DNA from: Romanomermis culicivorax
Lineage: Eukaryota; Nematoda; Enoplea; Mermithida; Mermithidae
Assembly: GCA_963922205.1 (NCBI GenBank)
Contig: CAWUHX010000381.1
Span: 1-64,000, forward strand
DNA: 64,000 nt
Direction: 5' to 3'
The position numbers and the translations under genes were made by a program. Numbering within the stretch: the stretch's first letter is position 1; the number at the start of each line of letters is the position of its first letter. Positions 36,001 to 46,772 of this stretch are shown here, in pieces. Under the pieces are notes generated by a model, which was not told the origin of the DNA, made no database searches, and was given only the letters and a program-made list of their open reading frames with translations.

Positions 36001-38582
36001 CGTGATTTATCGCCGGGTGATTGGTTGATCCCTTCCCATCCGGGATTCGGGTTTTGGAGAACGCACATCGTTCGAAATAGGGACGATTTTATCAAAGTAC
36101 CGAAAAACATACCGCTTATTTCAGCAGCTACGATGAGCATTAATCCGTGCACGGCTTACAGGTAATTCTTAAGTTTTCATCCCTGTCGTGAAATTACTAT
36201 GCTGTGACAATAAACAGCTTCAGTTCAAGCGAAAATTTAATCGCATGGTAAGATAAATTTTTCGAAACGACGCTTCCAAATTTGACTACTGAAGTGAGTT
36301 TTGTGAAAATTTCGGATTTATTAACTGAAATTCTACGAAAATATATTTTCAGAATATTACTCGATTACGTTGACTTGAGACCCAACGATGTCGTGGTTCA
36401 GAATGGAGCCAACAGCGGAGTTGGACAATCGGTCATCCAATTGGGGCAAGAAATGAAAATTGTTACCGTCAATATCGTTCGAAATCGACCAAGCATCGAT
36501 AATTTGAAGGCTCGATTAAAGGTAATGGTCACTTAAAATAATGCGTTTTCTCGAACTAAATGTCCTCGATAAGCTTTGATTTTCCTTCGATTGGTCACAT
36601 AAAAGAAATTATTCGAAAATTTATGGAAGTCTGTTCTCTGTAGAAATCTAAAATATGTTCTAAATGATGCTATCCATTATTGCCGTGATATTGTTAATTG
36701 CTTACTTCATATAATTTATATCTTGAAACTGAATGTGAGAATCAAAATCCTAGTTTAAAAATAAATTGTGAAAGATGACCAATGGTACAAAGTTTGGGCG
36801 CAAGGTTTTATTTTTCACTTTTTCTCCAAAGGCCAGCTTCTAGGATCAAAATTTTACAGGCCAATCCGAATTTCAACGAGCCAAAACTAAAATGTTTGTT
36901 AAGGAATGTGGTAGTAAAAAACAGTTTTTTCAACAAATGTATTCAAACACGCTTCGAAATCAGAGTAGAAGTCCATATAACAGATAAAGCATTTTGAATT
37001 GAATACATTTTCGATTGGACACAGAATAATGAGGCTCACATATTAGATCAGTCGTTATTCAATCAACAATATGTATTACAATTTCAGTTAAAATATTAAA
37101 TCTTAAAGTGAACCACCACTTGTTCCTTTGTCTATACTTCGTCTAATTGAATGAAATGCTCAGGTGACAGCGTATGCAACTTTCTGCAGTACTGATAACA
37201 GCTCAGCTTTTACGACAAATGAAACATTGTACATTAGCAAGATTCTACCAGGAACAGGCGAGACCGATTTTGCAACAACCACCGCTTTAGCAATTTCGAA
37301 TCCTGACACCTCTTTGACGCCTGCACACTAATTGTTTTTCGTAAGTCATGCACCTTGTTGATTCGATCGAATGCAATTGTTCAATATAATTTTAGTTAGC
37401 CTAAACTCTTGAAAATCAAAATCAAATCAGTTTCATGTCTTAAATACTGAAAGCTCTCATTGTTGTATAAATTAAGATTTCGTGCCATAGTTTTTTTGTA
37501 CTTTACAGGCTTTTTGGCTTGAGTACAAACAAAAATTTGGGCCTTGTTCGTACCAGTGCAAACAATTTTCTGGTATGAAAATTCAATTTGATATATTAAT
37601 CACACTGTAACCAATGAAGTACAAAAAAATTTTAGACCGTCGTTGGTACCAGTACAAACGGTTCGAGTACAAAAAAAACAAGTGTTTCGTGCTACTCATC
37701 TCCTATGAACAACTACAGCATCACAGAATAATATTTAAAAATATAAGATATATGCAGATAATCTAATTCTACGAAGCGGCGATATTTTTTGAAATTCGAA
37801 GTTGAAAACATCTCTATATTATGCTAAAATTCCTCAATTTTTACAATCCAATTTGGTTTGTGCCGCTAAATTTTTAGGCGCCAATCAGAAGTTTTAGGAG
37901 CCATGGCTCCCAATTGACCTAAAAATAAAACCCTGTTTGGGAGGCGCTTAAAACTGATGGAAAAAACGTGGAAAATTATAATTGAAATTTATTTGAATTT
38001 GTGTCAAGTCATATGTGGTTTTCATATAAGCTGAATTACGTGGCTACATACTTTTTTGCTATTATATGTTTAACGATTCTGGGTGTCAGAGTTTCTGTTG
38101 TGCAGCAATTTTAATTTCTACAAATTTCATTGTGTTTTTAGTCCTTAGGTGCCAATTACGTTGTTACGGAGGAAGAATTCAGAGCTAAGGACGGCAAAAT
38201 GAGCGAGATTTGGTCACGCCACGGTCGCCCCAGATTAGCATTGAACTGCGTAGGTGGCAAATCGACTGTCTACTTAAGTACTTGTCTGGCCGAAAATGGT
38301 AAATTAGTATCATATGGCGGCATGTCCAAACAACCGTTGCAAATACCCGTCGGACCATTGATTTTCAAAAATATCGAGTTACACGGATTTTGGATGACGA
38401 AATGGAAATTGGAGCCGAAAAACGCGACCAAAATGAGCCAAATGGTGGATTTTATGGTCGATTTCGTACAAAAAGGCAAATTAGTCGTACAAGAATACGA
38501 AACTGTTGGTTTGGAAGATTTTGCGAAAGCAATAGATAGGTCGATGCAAGGTTTCAATAAAAAACAAATTTTCGTATTTTAG
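33073..38582 (+). CDS. MECR: Mitochondrial enoyl-[acyl-carrier-protein] reductase (trans-2-enoyl-CoA reductase)
   Basis: Four coding exons in phase: 33073-33286, 35918-36161, 36353-36521, 38142-38582 (355 codons plus stop, near the family's usual length). The protein is a medium-chain dehydrogenase/reductase that uses NADPH for the last reduction step of mitochondrial fatty acid synthesis (family knowledge). Seen here: a short N-terminal stretch fitting a mitochondrial presequence (residues 1-~30), LAAPIHPADINQIQG followed by the conserved tyrosine across the exon 1/2 junction, CGNEGV, GDWLIPSHPG, NPCTAYR, the nucleotide-binding NGANSGVGQSVIQ, and NCVGGKS...YGGMSKQP in the last exon. Introns 1 and 3 contain transposons. 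Nothing in the reading frame looks broken. Confidence 0.93.
34218..34970. mobile_element. hAT-like MITE, keyword CCCGGGTACCCG, in MECR intron 1
   Basis: Inverted ends AGTGCTTCACA / TGTGAAGCACT enclose GGACCCGGGTACCCGG at the left and GACCCGGGTACCCG plus ACCCGGGTACACGGG at the right. The target duplication is unclear. No coding capacity; the 74- and 65-codon minus-strand ORFs overlap the ends. Confidence 0.7.
36801..37935 (-). mobile_element. GGAGCCATGGCTCC-keyword hAT-like element, copy 3, in MECR intron 3
   Basis: Inverted relative to copies 1 and 2. Ends are CAAGGTTTTATTTTTCAC and TAAAAATAAAACCCTG. Flanks TTTGGGCG (36793-36800) and TTTGGGAG (37936-37943) form an 8-bp duplication with one mismatch. 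GGAGCCATGGCTCC is at about 37899. The composite interior of the other copies is mostly missing. A second MITE (37486-37684) is inserted inside. Confidence 0.85.
37486..37684. mobile_element. 199-bp MITE, keyword GTAC, nested in copy 3
   Basis: Starts CATAGTTTTTTTGTAC and ends GTACAAAAAAAACAAGTG, with a perfect 8-bp duplication TTTCGTGC (37478-37485, 37685-37692). GAGTACAAAC and GTACCAGTACAAAC words occur near both ends. Same size and layout as the MITE at 17256-17455. Confidence 0.9.
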
Positions 38583-39700
38583 AGGCCGGTGCCTTGATTT
38601 TTAAAGTAGTGTGAATTTTTCTGCGAAATGAATTGTTTGCTCATTCAAATAGAGTAAAAAGGTATTGAAGAGCATTAGAATCATAATGTAGAATGATCAT
38701 TTCTTCTCTCAACATTCCACACATACCTTGTACCTGGAAAAAGATGGTTGTGGTTTTTAAAGTATGTCGAGAATGGCACTGATGAAAAACGACTTCAGAC
38801 ACAGAACTTTTGATGTAGAATTCTTGGTGTCGCAAGTCTTCAGCTCCACATCACGACGTGCTGCATAGTAGAATGAAAATGTGAAACCGAAGCAGGCCCC
38901 AGTGTTGCCAGATCAAATTTTTAGAAAATGCCAGATTTAAAAAAAATAGTGACAGAACAATGCCAGATTGATTTCTAATAATGCCAGATTTTCGATGCCA
39001 AAATAGCGATACGTTTTTAGACATAAAATCAGAAACTGATATTAAAATAGAAACTATCCAATAATTTGCAGGCACTATAAGCTCCAAACGTTTAAGACAC
39101 ACTTTCTGAGAAAATTCAATTTCTCGTACAGAATTGTGAAAAGTAAAAAATTAACTTTACCTGAAAATCACATATTCGCTGTAACTTGATGCACTAGGAA
39201 CGGAAATCATATTCATTTCGTCTGAAAATTAAAATTCGCACAGCTACAGTAAGACAAAAGTTAAGTTTCGGTTTTTGACATAAAGTTCTTTCAACTTATG
39301 CCAGTTTAGGTTCGTCAGACATTGTGTTCTGAAAATCTACCCAATATTAAACCAATCGATGGGCCACAATTTACTGTAGGATTGGTACGTATTAAAAATG
39401 CAGTGGTGCTTGAAACATCAAATTTTGAGGGAAAAAATTGTCATTTTTTCACAAAAATCACCATTTCTACCATTAAAGCTAAGAAGCATCAAAAAATTCC
39501 CTATACAGTAGATAGTTTACGATGTCTTCTACCCGCTGATAAAAAATTACGGAAATTCATGCACAGCTAGTGGGTCGCATAACTTGAAGTATGAATACCA
39601 TTTTAAATTGCATTTTCTGATAATTGCAACATTAATTCTGGGAGAATTAAAACTTGTTACATTTCAAAAATGAGACATTAGAACAAGTTTCGTATGTTAA
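38583..39700. other. No recognised gene downstream of MECR
   Basis: 38900-39000 repeats the word TGCCAGAT several times after CAGTGTTGCCAGATC, which resembles a hAT terminus. A matching far end was not secured. An 82-codon plus-strand ORF (39322-39570) has a near-start VGLVRIKNAV and a Lys-rich end. It is not recognised and could be a transposon relic. Confidence 0.4.
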
Positions 39701-39717
39701 ACACCCTAATTATTCCA

Positions 39718-40654
39718 TTATTTATTATTTTTTGGGTCCATTCAGTGTGCCGTTTATTAGAGGGCGCCGTTTATTGAAATTTTTGGCTTCATCAGGCCAC
39801 ATTTTAGTCCAATCTTGTTTTTTATTCTTTCATGGAATCTCAACAATAACGTTTCATCATCAAACAAATACCGTACCTCTCTTTACCAGGCAAAGAAAAA
39901 GAAAACAAACAAAAAGGAAAGAACAGAAAACAAAAGTAATGGAAGTAAAACGAAGGAAGAATAAAATTAACTAATGAAATTCAGAGAAAAAGAATGGAAA
40001 ATAACATCCTTTTATTTTGAGGCAGCTAGCAACTCGACGGTTCCCTTGCTGCTGCAATAATTTTTACCTTGAAATCCAAACCGTACTTCTTATTTTGTGA
40101 CTTGTAATGGTTTCATCAAAGACTGCATTTCACGTAAACTTTGCAAAAATCAATAGAAAACACTGCAAACTACTGCAGTCAAAATGGACTTTAAAATAAG
40201 CATGTTAAGCCATGTTCAGAAGTGAAAAATCCTAGCATTTTTCTTGCCGACAATCGGCGATTCCGAAGCCGTATTCAGAAGTGAAAAATCCTGGGATTTT
40301 TGTCGGCAATTGCACTTGTGAATTGGGTGTATCGATCACTATTTTTAATGTTTCAAACTCAAAATGGGACCTGGATCCAAAGTGAATCAGTTTGACTTTA
40401 AATGTTAAAAGGTCGAAAACAGTAACAAAACATGTTTGTATGAATTTGTATGATTACTGGAACATTTACTTTATTTCAATTTTGTTATACATACAAAACA
40501 AGTTGAATGTTTTACAGTATGGCCGACAATGTCCATTCGTTTTGGGTCTTAAAATTCTGGTTATCCGGACAGATCCAAATAGATGGCACCTTCTAATAAA
40601 CGGCACACCAAATGGACCTAAAAAAATAATAAACGGCGCACCATTTATTGGAAT
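39718..40654. mobile_element. Element with ~55-bp imperfect inverted ends
   Basis: The left end (TTATTATTTTTTGGGTCC then GTGTGCCGTTTATTAGAGG) is repeated inverted at about 40580-40645 (CTAATAAACGGCACACC, GGACCTAAAAAAATAATAAA). The ~0.9-kb interior encodes nothing recognisable apart from a Lys/Arg-rich stretch near 39890-39970. The solo LTR begins immediately at its right end. Target duplication not resolved. Confidence 0.6.
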
Positions 40655-42041
40655 TGTCACATTAAACAGAGTGGGAGCCATGTCACATTAACTGAATTGG
40701 TGATCAGTCACATTGATGCGAAACCCCATACCATATTCCATAGGGAATATGGCCATGACACTGTAGGTGACATGCTGTGACCCCATGGGGTGGCCCCGTT
40801 ATATTTTTCTGTTTCGGGAACCTAACCCAGCTGGTACTACCACAGGTAAATCTATGGTGTACCTCGGCCTTGTCCTAGGGTTATGCTGTAGAGTAATGGA
40901 CAACGCGGCCGGGTCAGGGGTGCCAATCCCTAGTCCTCATTCACCAGAATGGGGGACAGTGCCATTCGAAGAATGGCGTACTGTAGGGGACCCGATTGTT
41001 AACCTAAATCCCCTTATTGGCCCTGACCTTAAGGGTCTGAGGGCTTTCTTAACTGAGGGTACTTCCGAGGAAAACTAGCTTAGGGGAGACTCCCACAAAT
41101 ATACCATCAACACTAATAACCCCTGAGAAGACTCACTAATCCTCTTCTTAACCTACTCGGCGCTGGGCGACAGGTTCGGGGTCAAACGGGGTCCTACGGA
41201 CAGCGATGTACGGGAACGGGAATCCCGGGGATTTGGCCTAGGGGTAATGCGGCTGCTGATCGGCAAGCGGCGGTAATACGATTAATGGCGGCGGGGACGG
41301 GTTCCTACGGTCGGGTTACTGTAGCGGTAACGTATAAGGAGGCCAGAGGCAGAAATATGCAAATTTTATTCGGGGAGTGGCGAACGCAGTTGACAATATA
41401 AAAAATATAATAAGAGTCGACGACGGCAAACGTGGATGCAAGGCTAAAAGAACAAACACCAGTTAGGCCCAATAATGAGTGACAAAAAGACGAAACATGC
41501 CCTTTTAAAGGGCCCCATAAACTACAGTATGCCTTGGGCGGAGTTAACACTCCCCCAAGCTAACTTCTGCAGCGGAAATCATTGCAGAAGATGCCTATGG
41601 TCACATAGACATTTTCCAGTTCTCAAGGTTAAGCATTGGGGCGAGTTTTCACTCTCCATGCTTAACATAGGAACGTCACTAGTGAGAATTTCAAACTAGT
41701 CCTTTCACATTGCGAAACGTCGCTAGTTTTTACTGATAAGAGGTGCACGTTGTGCTCCAATTACAGTGATGAGCTCGGAGAGCTTATCTCTAACAGAAAT
41801 TCTTGACTAGCGGGCACATACCGTAGTCTAGGTGTATAACAAAATAATAATTCGAAACAGAAATAAAATGTGCGCAGGAACAAAACATGAAAAGTACACA
41901 CATAAATTGCATGTAAAAAATTATAAAAACAAAAACGCAAAATTGATGCAAATTACTGTAACACAAAACGTAACCAAAAACATAACGAAAAATTGTGATG
42001 TGAATCACGTGACGTTTGACGAAATCCGTCGGCACGTGACA
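40655..42041 (-). mobile_element. Solo LTR, same family as the full element
   Basis: A 1387-bp LTR in minus orientation is bounded by TGTCAC/GTGACA and flanked by a 4-bp duplication GAAT (40651-40654, 42042-42045). It is clearly similar along its length to the LTRs at 43640 and 53735. It carries the reverse of the TATA-like CCCTTTTAAAGGG (about 41500-41512) and of AATAAA (41365-41370). Solo LTRs arise by recombination between the two LTRs of an insertion. Confidence 0.92.
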
Positions 42042-42045
42042 GAAT

Positions 42046-43547
42046 AATTACAGTACATCATGTGTGGGTCTGGATCCATGTGTATGTTTCTCATTTGAGC
42101 AATCATAAACCAGTTTTACTGCAAATAACCATCCATATTCACCCAGCCATTTCCTATTTGTGTGTCATTTGGTTCCTATATTTTCACAATATTCACCTAT
42201 ATTATGAATATGGTTAGACTTTTTTCTATTACCCATCAATAGAAATGATTAGGTTAGTTATTGTAACGCCCAGATTTATCTATACTTTTACTTGATTCCA
42301 AAACGATTGCACATGCTTACAGTCCATGGAGATGCAACAACAAAATGAATGCTTACAATGATATTACACAATAAAAACGACTCGCTGACTGATCCTTTAC
42401 GTTGATGCACAACAAAATAAACAGCTTCTGCTTCACAAAAATGCTTCGCATAAAAATACAACACAGATTCAAAATCTGATGATTTCACGCTTCTCTCTGC
42501 TTTATATACTGCTTCTACTTTGGCCACTCCCTTGATACGTGGGGGGTCTGCTTCTGAATTAACTTTCCACCAATCGTCGCTTCTTGCTTCTTTTGCTTCC
42601 ATATACCGTATGCTTACCTAACCATGCCTTACATGCTTTTTATGTATTGTATGCTTCCTACGCTTTTATTACACTTGCTTCCTTGCTTACGATGGACTTA
42701 ACCATGCCTATGTGCTTTCGTATGTGCTTCCATATTTATCGCTCGTGTGTATATATGCTTCTATATGAACCGCGGCTACTGTTCCACCTGAGACTGGTGT
42801 CTGGGTTGGGGCTTCTACTTTCTATTACCAGGCAGGTGTGTTTACGATTTTTGGGGAGAATTAGTATATCTAGGGAATGTGTGTTTTCATGTGGATTCTG
42901 GGGCCAGGTGCCAATGTGCCAATTAATTAGAGCCTCTTTAATTGGGTCAATAACCGCTACTGAGTGCGAGATGATCAAAACAGAATACTTCAAATAAATT
43001 TATAGGAATGTCAACATCTGAAACCCAGACATCCTTGAGACCATTAATTATAGAATAAATTTATATGCAATAATAAATAACACATAGTGTACATTATGAA
43101 TTTACAATGATGGGCTAGCATCTACATTACATGATTGAACAATTTCTAGGTTTTCAATTCATACAGATAATGCCAAAAGTGTAAAAGGATAGAACAGCTA
43201 TTAGGTCTTCATCTTGTTTATATGCAGTAAATGTATACTAATTGTAAGCCATGTAGCTTATATTGCTATGCATCTGGTTTCTCCTATTAGATTTGTTCAT
43301 ATCCTTATGAGGCAATTTGTTTCACTTGTATATGAACATGACAAAAGTCATGAAATCTCAGGATGACATAGAATAAATGCATGTATCTTAAAATATTTAG
43401 TCAAAATGGTAAAAGGATTGAAGAACTGCCACATTGATTGGATATGATCGAAATAAAATCAGTATAGCTGATAATACAGTTGTTAAGTCATTGATATTGT
43501 GTTCCTGTTTGGTTTGTTCAAATCATAATGAGGCCATATCTCACACA
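42046..43547. other. Spacer between solo LTR and full element, no gene
   Basis: AT-rich. About 42600-42770 has many TGCTTCC/ATGCTT words. The 104- and 137-codon ORFs here lack recognisable domains and overlap on opposite strands, so they are not called as genes. Confidence 0.45.
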
Positions 43548-43639
43548 CAGGGTTGTGTGCAGGATTTTTTCATGGGGGTTGGACTAGATTTTTCTACTGA
43601 ATAGCCCCAGAAAATGTTGATTTTATGCGGATATACTGT
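43548..43639 (-). mobile_element. Truncated CAGGG-end MITE cut by the LTR element
   Basis: Starts CAGGGTTGTGTGCAGGATTTT and follows the family sequence seen at 58459-58612 (TTTTTTCATGGGGG, CTGAATAGCCCCAGAAAAT). It stops exactly where the LTR begins. Its other half is not found beyond the 3' LTR. Confidence 0.8.
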
Positions 43640-45002
43640 TGTCACGTGCCGACGGATATCGTCGAACGTCACATGATTCACATCACAATTTTCCATTATG
43701 TTTTTTGTTATGTTTTGTGTTACAGTAATTTACATCAATTTTGCGTTTCGTTTTTATACTTTTTACATGCAATTTATGTGTGTACTTTTATGTTTATTTC
43801 TGTTGCTTTTGCGCACTTTTATTTCCGTTTCGATTTATTATTTTCAATCGCACACGTAGACTACGGTATGTACCCGCTAGTCAAGAATTTCCTTTAGAGA
43901 TAAGCTCTCTGAGCTCATCGCTGTAATTGGAGCACAACGTGCACTTCTTATCAGTAAAAACTAGTGACGTTTCGCAACGTGAAACGACTAGTTGGAAATT
44001 CTCACTAGTGACATTCCTATGTTAAGCATGGAGAGTGAAAACTCGCCCCAATGCTTAACGTTGTGAACTGGAAAATGTCTATGTGATCATAGGCATCTTC
44101 TGCAATGATTTCCGCTGCAGAAGTTAGCTTAGGGGAGTGTCAACTCCGCCCAAGGCATACTCTAGTTTATGGAGCCCTTTAAAAGGGCATGTTTTGTCTT
44201 TTTGTCACTCATTTTTGGGCCTAACTGGTTTTTTGTCATTTTAGCCTTAGTTCGCGTCCGCCGTCATCAATTTTATAATATTTTGTTGTTGTCAACTGCG
44301 CCTCGCCGTACGTCGAATAAATTTACATATCTTCGCCCCGGCCTACATACCCACATCGCCTACAGTAACCCGACCGTAGGAACCCATCGCCTGCCGATCA
44401 GCAGCCGCCGAACCCCACCCCGAATCCCACGGATTCCCGTTCCCGTACATTGCCGTCCGTAGGACCCCGTCTAACCCCGAACACGTCGCCCAGCGCCGAG
44501 TAATTTGAGAAGAGGTGTCGTAAGTCTTCGGGGTTATTGTTGTTGAGGGTATATTTGTGGGAGTCTCCCCTAAGCTAGTTTTCCCCCGGAAGGACCCTTA
44601 ATTAAGAAAGCCCTCAGACCCTTAAGGTCAGGGCCAATAAGGGGATTTAGGTTAACAATTGGGTCCCCTACAGTACACCATTCTTCAAATGGCACCGTCC
44701 CCCATTCCGGTAAAGGAGGACTAGGGATTGGCACCCCCGACCCGGCCACGTTGTCCATTACTCTATAGCATTAACCGTAGGACAAGGCCGAGGTACACCA
44801 TAGGTTTACCTGTGGTAGTACCAGCTGGGTTGGGTTCCCGAAACAAAGAACATTTATGGAGCCACCCCACGGGGTCACAGCATGTCACCTACAGTGTCAT
44901 GACCATATTACCTATGGGATATGGTATGGGTTTTTCCCGTCAATGTGACTGATCACCCACTTCATTTAATGTGACATGGCTCCACCTTTGTTTAATGTGA
45001 CA
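43640..45002 (+). repeat. 5' LTR
   Basis: 1363 bp, TGTCAC...TTTAATGTGACA. Includes a palindromic TATA-like CCCTTTAAAAGGG (about 44176-44188) and AATAAA at 44316-44321, giving a plausible U3-R-U5 layout. Confidence 0.92.
44176..44188 (+). promoter_or_regulatory. TATA-like palindrome in 5' LTR
   Basis: CCCTTTAAAAGGG is present at the equivalent place in all three LTR copies, about 130 nt before AATAAA. The promoter role is inferred from position. Confidence 0.5.
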
Positions 45003-45020
45003 TGGCGAGGCTGGAAAATC
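45003..45020 (+). promoter_or_regulatory. Primer-binding-site candidate
   Basis: TGGCGAGGCTGG starts directly after the 5' LTR, as expected for pairing with the CCA end of a tRNA primer. The tRNA species was not identified. Confidence 0.6.
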
Positions 45021-46248
45021 GACCTTAAGTCTGACTTCACAGTCCTTGGGAACGAACCTTTTACCCTTTTGAGTAAGTTACCTCTTTCAATTAGGTAAAT
45101 TTTCGATTTGAGTAGGGGAAACCTCCATCAGATCATGAGAATCGCCATTTGAGTGGAGAAACCCCTCTCAGGTCTGCTGATTCGCATTCCGAGTGGGATC
45201 ACTGACCCTTAGGATGAAATTTTTGCCCTCATGTAAGTGGATACGCCCGTAAGAAGGTACACTGCCCCTTAGGTTGGAATAGGCCCTTATATTCGAGCTT
45301 AACGCCAACTCAGATAGCACCGCATTTGAGTAAAATTTAATTACTGTAGGTCGGGATTTGCCCCACATGTGATTAATTTAATGATTCTTGCGCGTAAATT
45401 AATGCCTTATGAGTATAGTAACTCCCGTAAGCTTTAATTCATCCCCTGGTGTCGATTTTTCTACAGCTTTAATCCCCAAGAGTCATAAAATCCCCAGAGC
45501 TGAGTAAATAGAGTATTCTGCCTTAATCTCCTCTGAGCTGTCATTTTTCTTTTCTTTCCATTTTTCCTCTTTAATTTGAGCCTCCATTCACTGCGTGTGA
45601 TCGGATAAGTTACTTTAGCGCCGTAGGCCTTTTGGTTACAGTACGACTGCGATTTGCACATACTCTAACTACAGTACACCTGGGTACGGGTACTTGAGTA
45701 TCACAGCCCATGAGGTTTTCACAGCCCCTGAGAGTTTCGGGATCTCCGATCACGAGGTACAGTACACCTTCCACCCTTGATTCTGGACGTCAAGTGTGGT
45801 CGTGATTTGTTATCTGTGTCCAGTATGTGTGTCAACACATTCTTTCAAACTTTTTCTTATCTTCACTGAGCACTTGCCAAGTTGCTCATTTTTCCGGCCA
45901 AATAAGCCAAAATTTTACTGTTGACACATATAACACCATACTTGGCAGATCACATTGCATATCTTTCAGGTCTCAAATTTTATTTTATTTACTTTACTTT
46001 TTATTTTTCTCGGCCTTCTATGCGTATCCTGTGACCCAATTATAATAATTTTTCACCCAATAAATTTTCTTATCTCAAAAATCAACTCAAATAAAAACTA
46101 ATAACCCTTTTTTTTTCTTTCCCTTTCTCTTTTTTCTAAACAAACAAATTAAAATTTATCCTTTCCCTACCAAAAACAAACAAAACATTCTCTTTTCCAC
46201 TTCTATTCAAATTTATCAAAAACAAAACTTTTTCTTTAACGGTCACAC
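45003..46248 (+). other. Untranslated leader with ~40-nt periodic repeat
   Basis: No plus-strand coding region is seen over 1.2 kb. From 45063 to about 45270 a degenerate unit recurs with GAGT cores at 45071, 45110, 45151, 45191 and a variant near 45234. The last 200 nt before 46249 are rich in pyrimidine and A tracts. Confidence 0.6.
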
Positions 46249-46734
46249 ATGCGTCCTAGTTGGCAACCGTTCAGTAGGTCATTTCTTATTATTTTTCCAC
46301 TACTGCACGGTCTTCTCTTCTTCTTTTCTTTTTTTGCCGACGGAACTATTCGCGCCACCCCGGTGGACAAGATCCTGTTGGACGGTGAACCGTCATCGCC
46401 TGCAGTGGACGCCATCCGCCGCGCTGTGGAGGAGGCCAGTCACAACGTGGGGCCCACAGCAGTTGTTGCCACATCACCGACAACAACGACGATGGGAGCC
46501 CAAACACTGGTGGCAATTGCGCAACAGCAACCGGTCGCCAACGCCTTTGGAGAACCATTGCCCACCGTTAACAAGGTGGTCAACGTCATGGAGGCGTCGC
46601 CATTCCCGATGGCAACCGTCCCGCGGTCCCCAAAGATTGGGGTTCTTCGAGAAGTCCACCCGTGCGGAGGCTTGGTCATCGACTTCCCCGGAGAGGAGCC
46701 CATATCGTCGGACAAGGATGATGTCGAAGAATGA
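46249..46734 (+). CDS. Small ORF of unknown function in LTR element
   Basis: 161 codons. A strongly hydrophobic N-terminal segment (residues ~10-30) is followed by an Ala/Thr/Val/Pro-rich soluble region and an acidic C-terminus ending DKDDVEE. It lies where gag is expected but has no capsid-like or zinc-knuckle motif. The hydrophobic start may be a product of the T-rich leader, with translation beginning at a later methionine. The overlapping 191-codon ORF in another frame (Trp/Arg-rich) looks like a shadow. Not recognised. Confidence 0.45.
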   Translation: MRPSWQPFSRSFLIIFPLLHGLLFFFSFFADGTIRATPVDKILLDGEPSSPAVDAIRRAVEEASHNVGPTAVVATSPTTTTMGAQTLVAIAQQQPVANAFGEPLPTVNKVVNVMEASPFPMATVPRSPKIGVLREVHPCGGLVIDFPGEEPISSDKDDVEE

Positions 46735-46772
46735 AGCCGCCCGACGAGTGAAAACTAAGTTTTGGTGTAAAT

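Noticed and set aside
39322..39570. 82-codon ORF downstream of MECR
   Set aside because: No family recognised, no splice context, and the surrounding TGCCAGAT words suggest transposon DNA.
42288..42997. 104- and 137-codon ORFs between solo LTR and full element
   Set aside because: They overlap on opposite strands in a TGCTTCC-rich stretch and show no recognisable domain.
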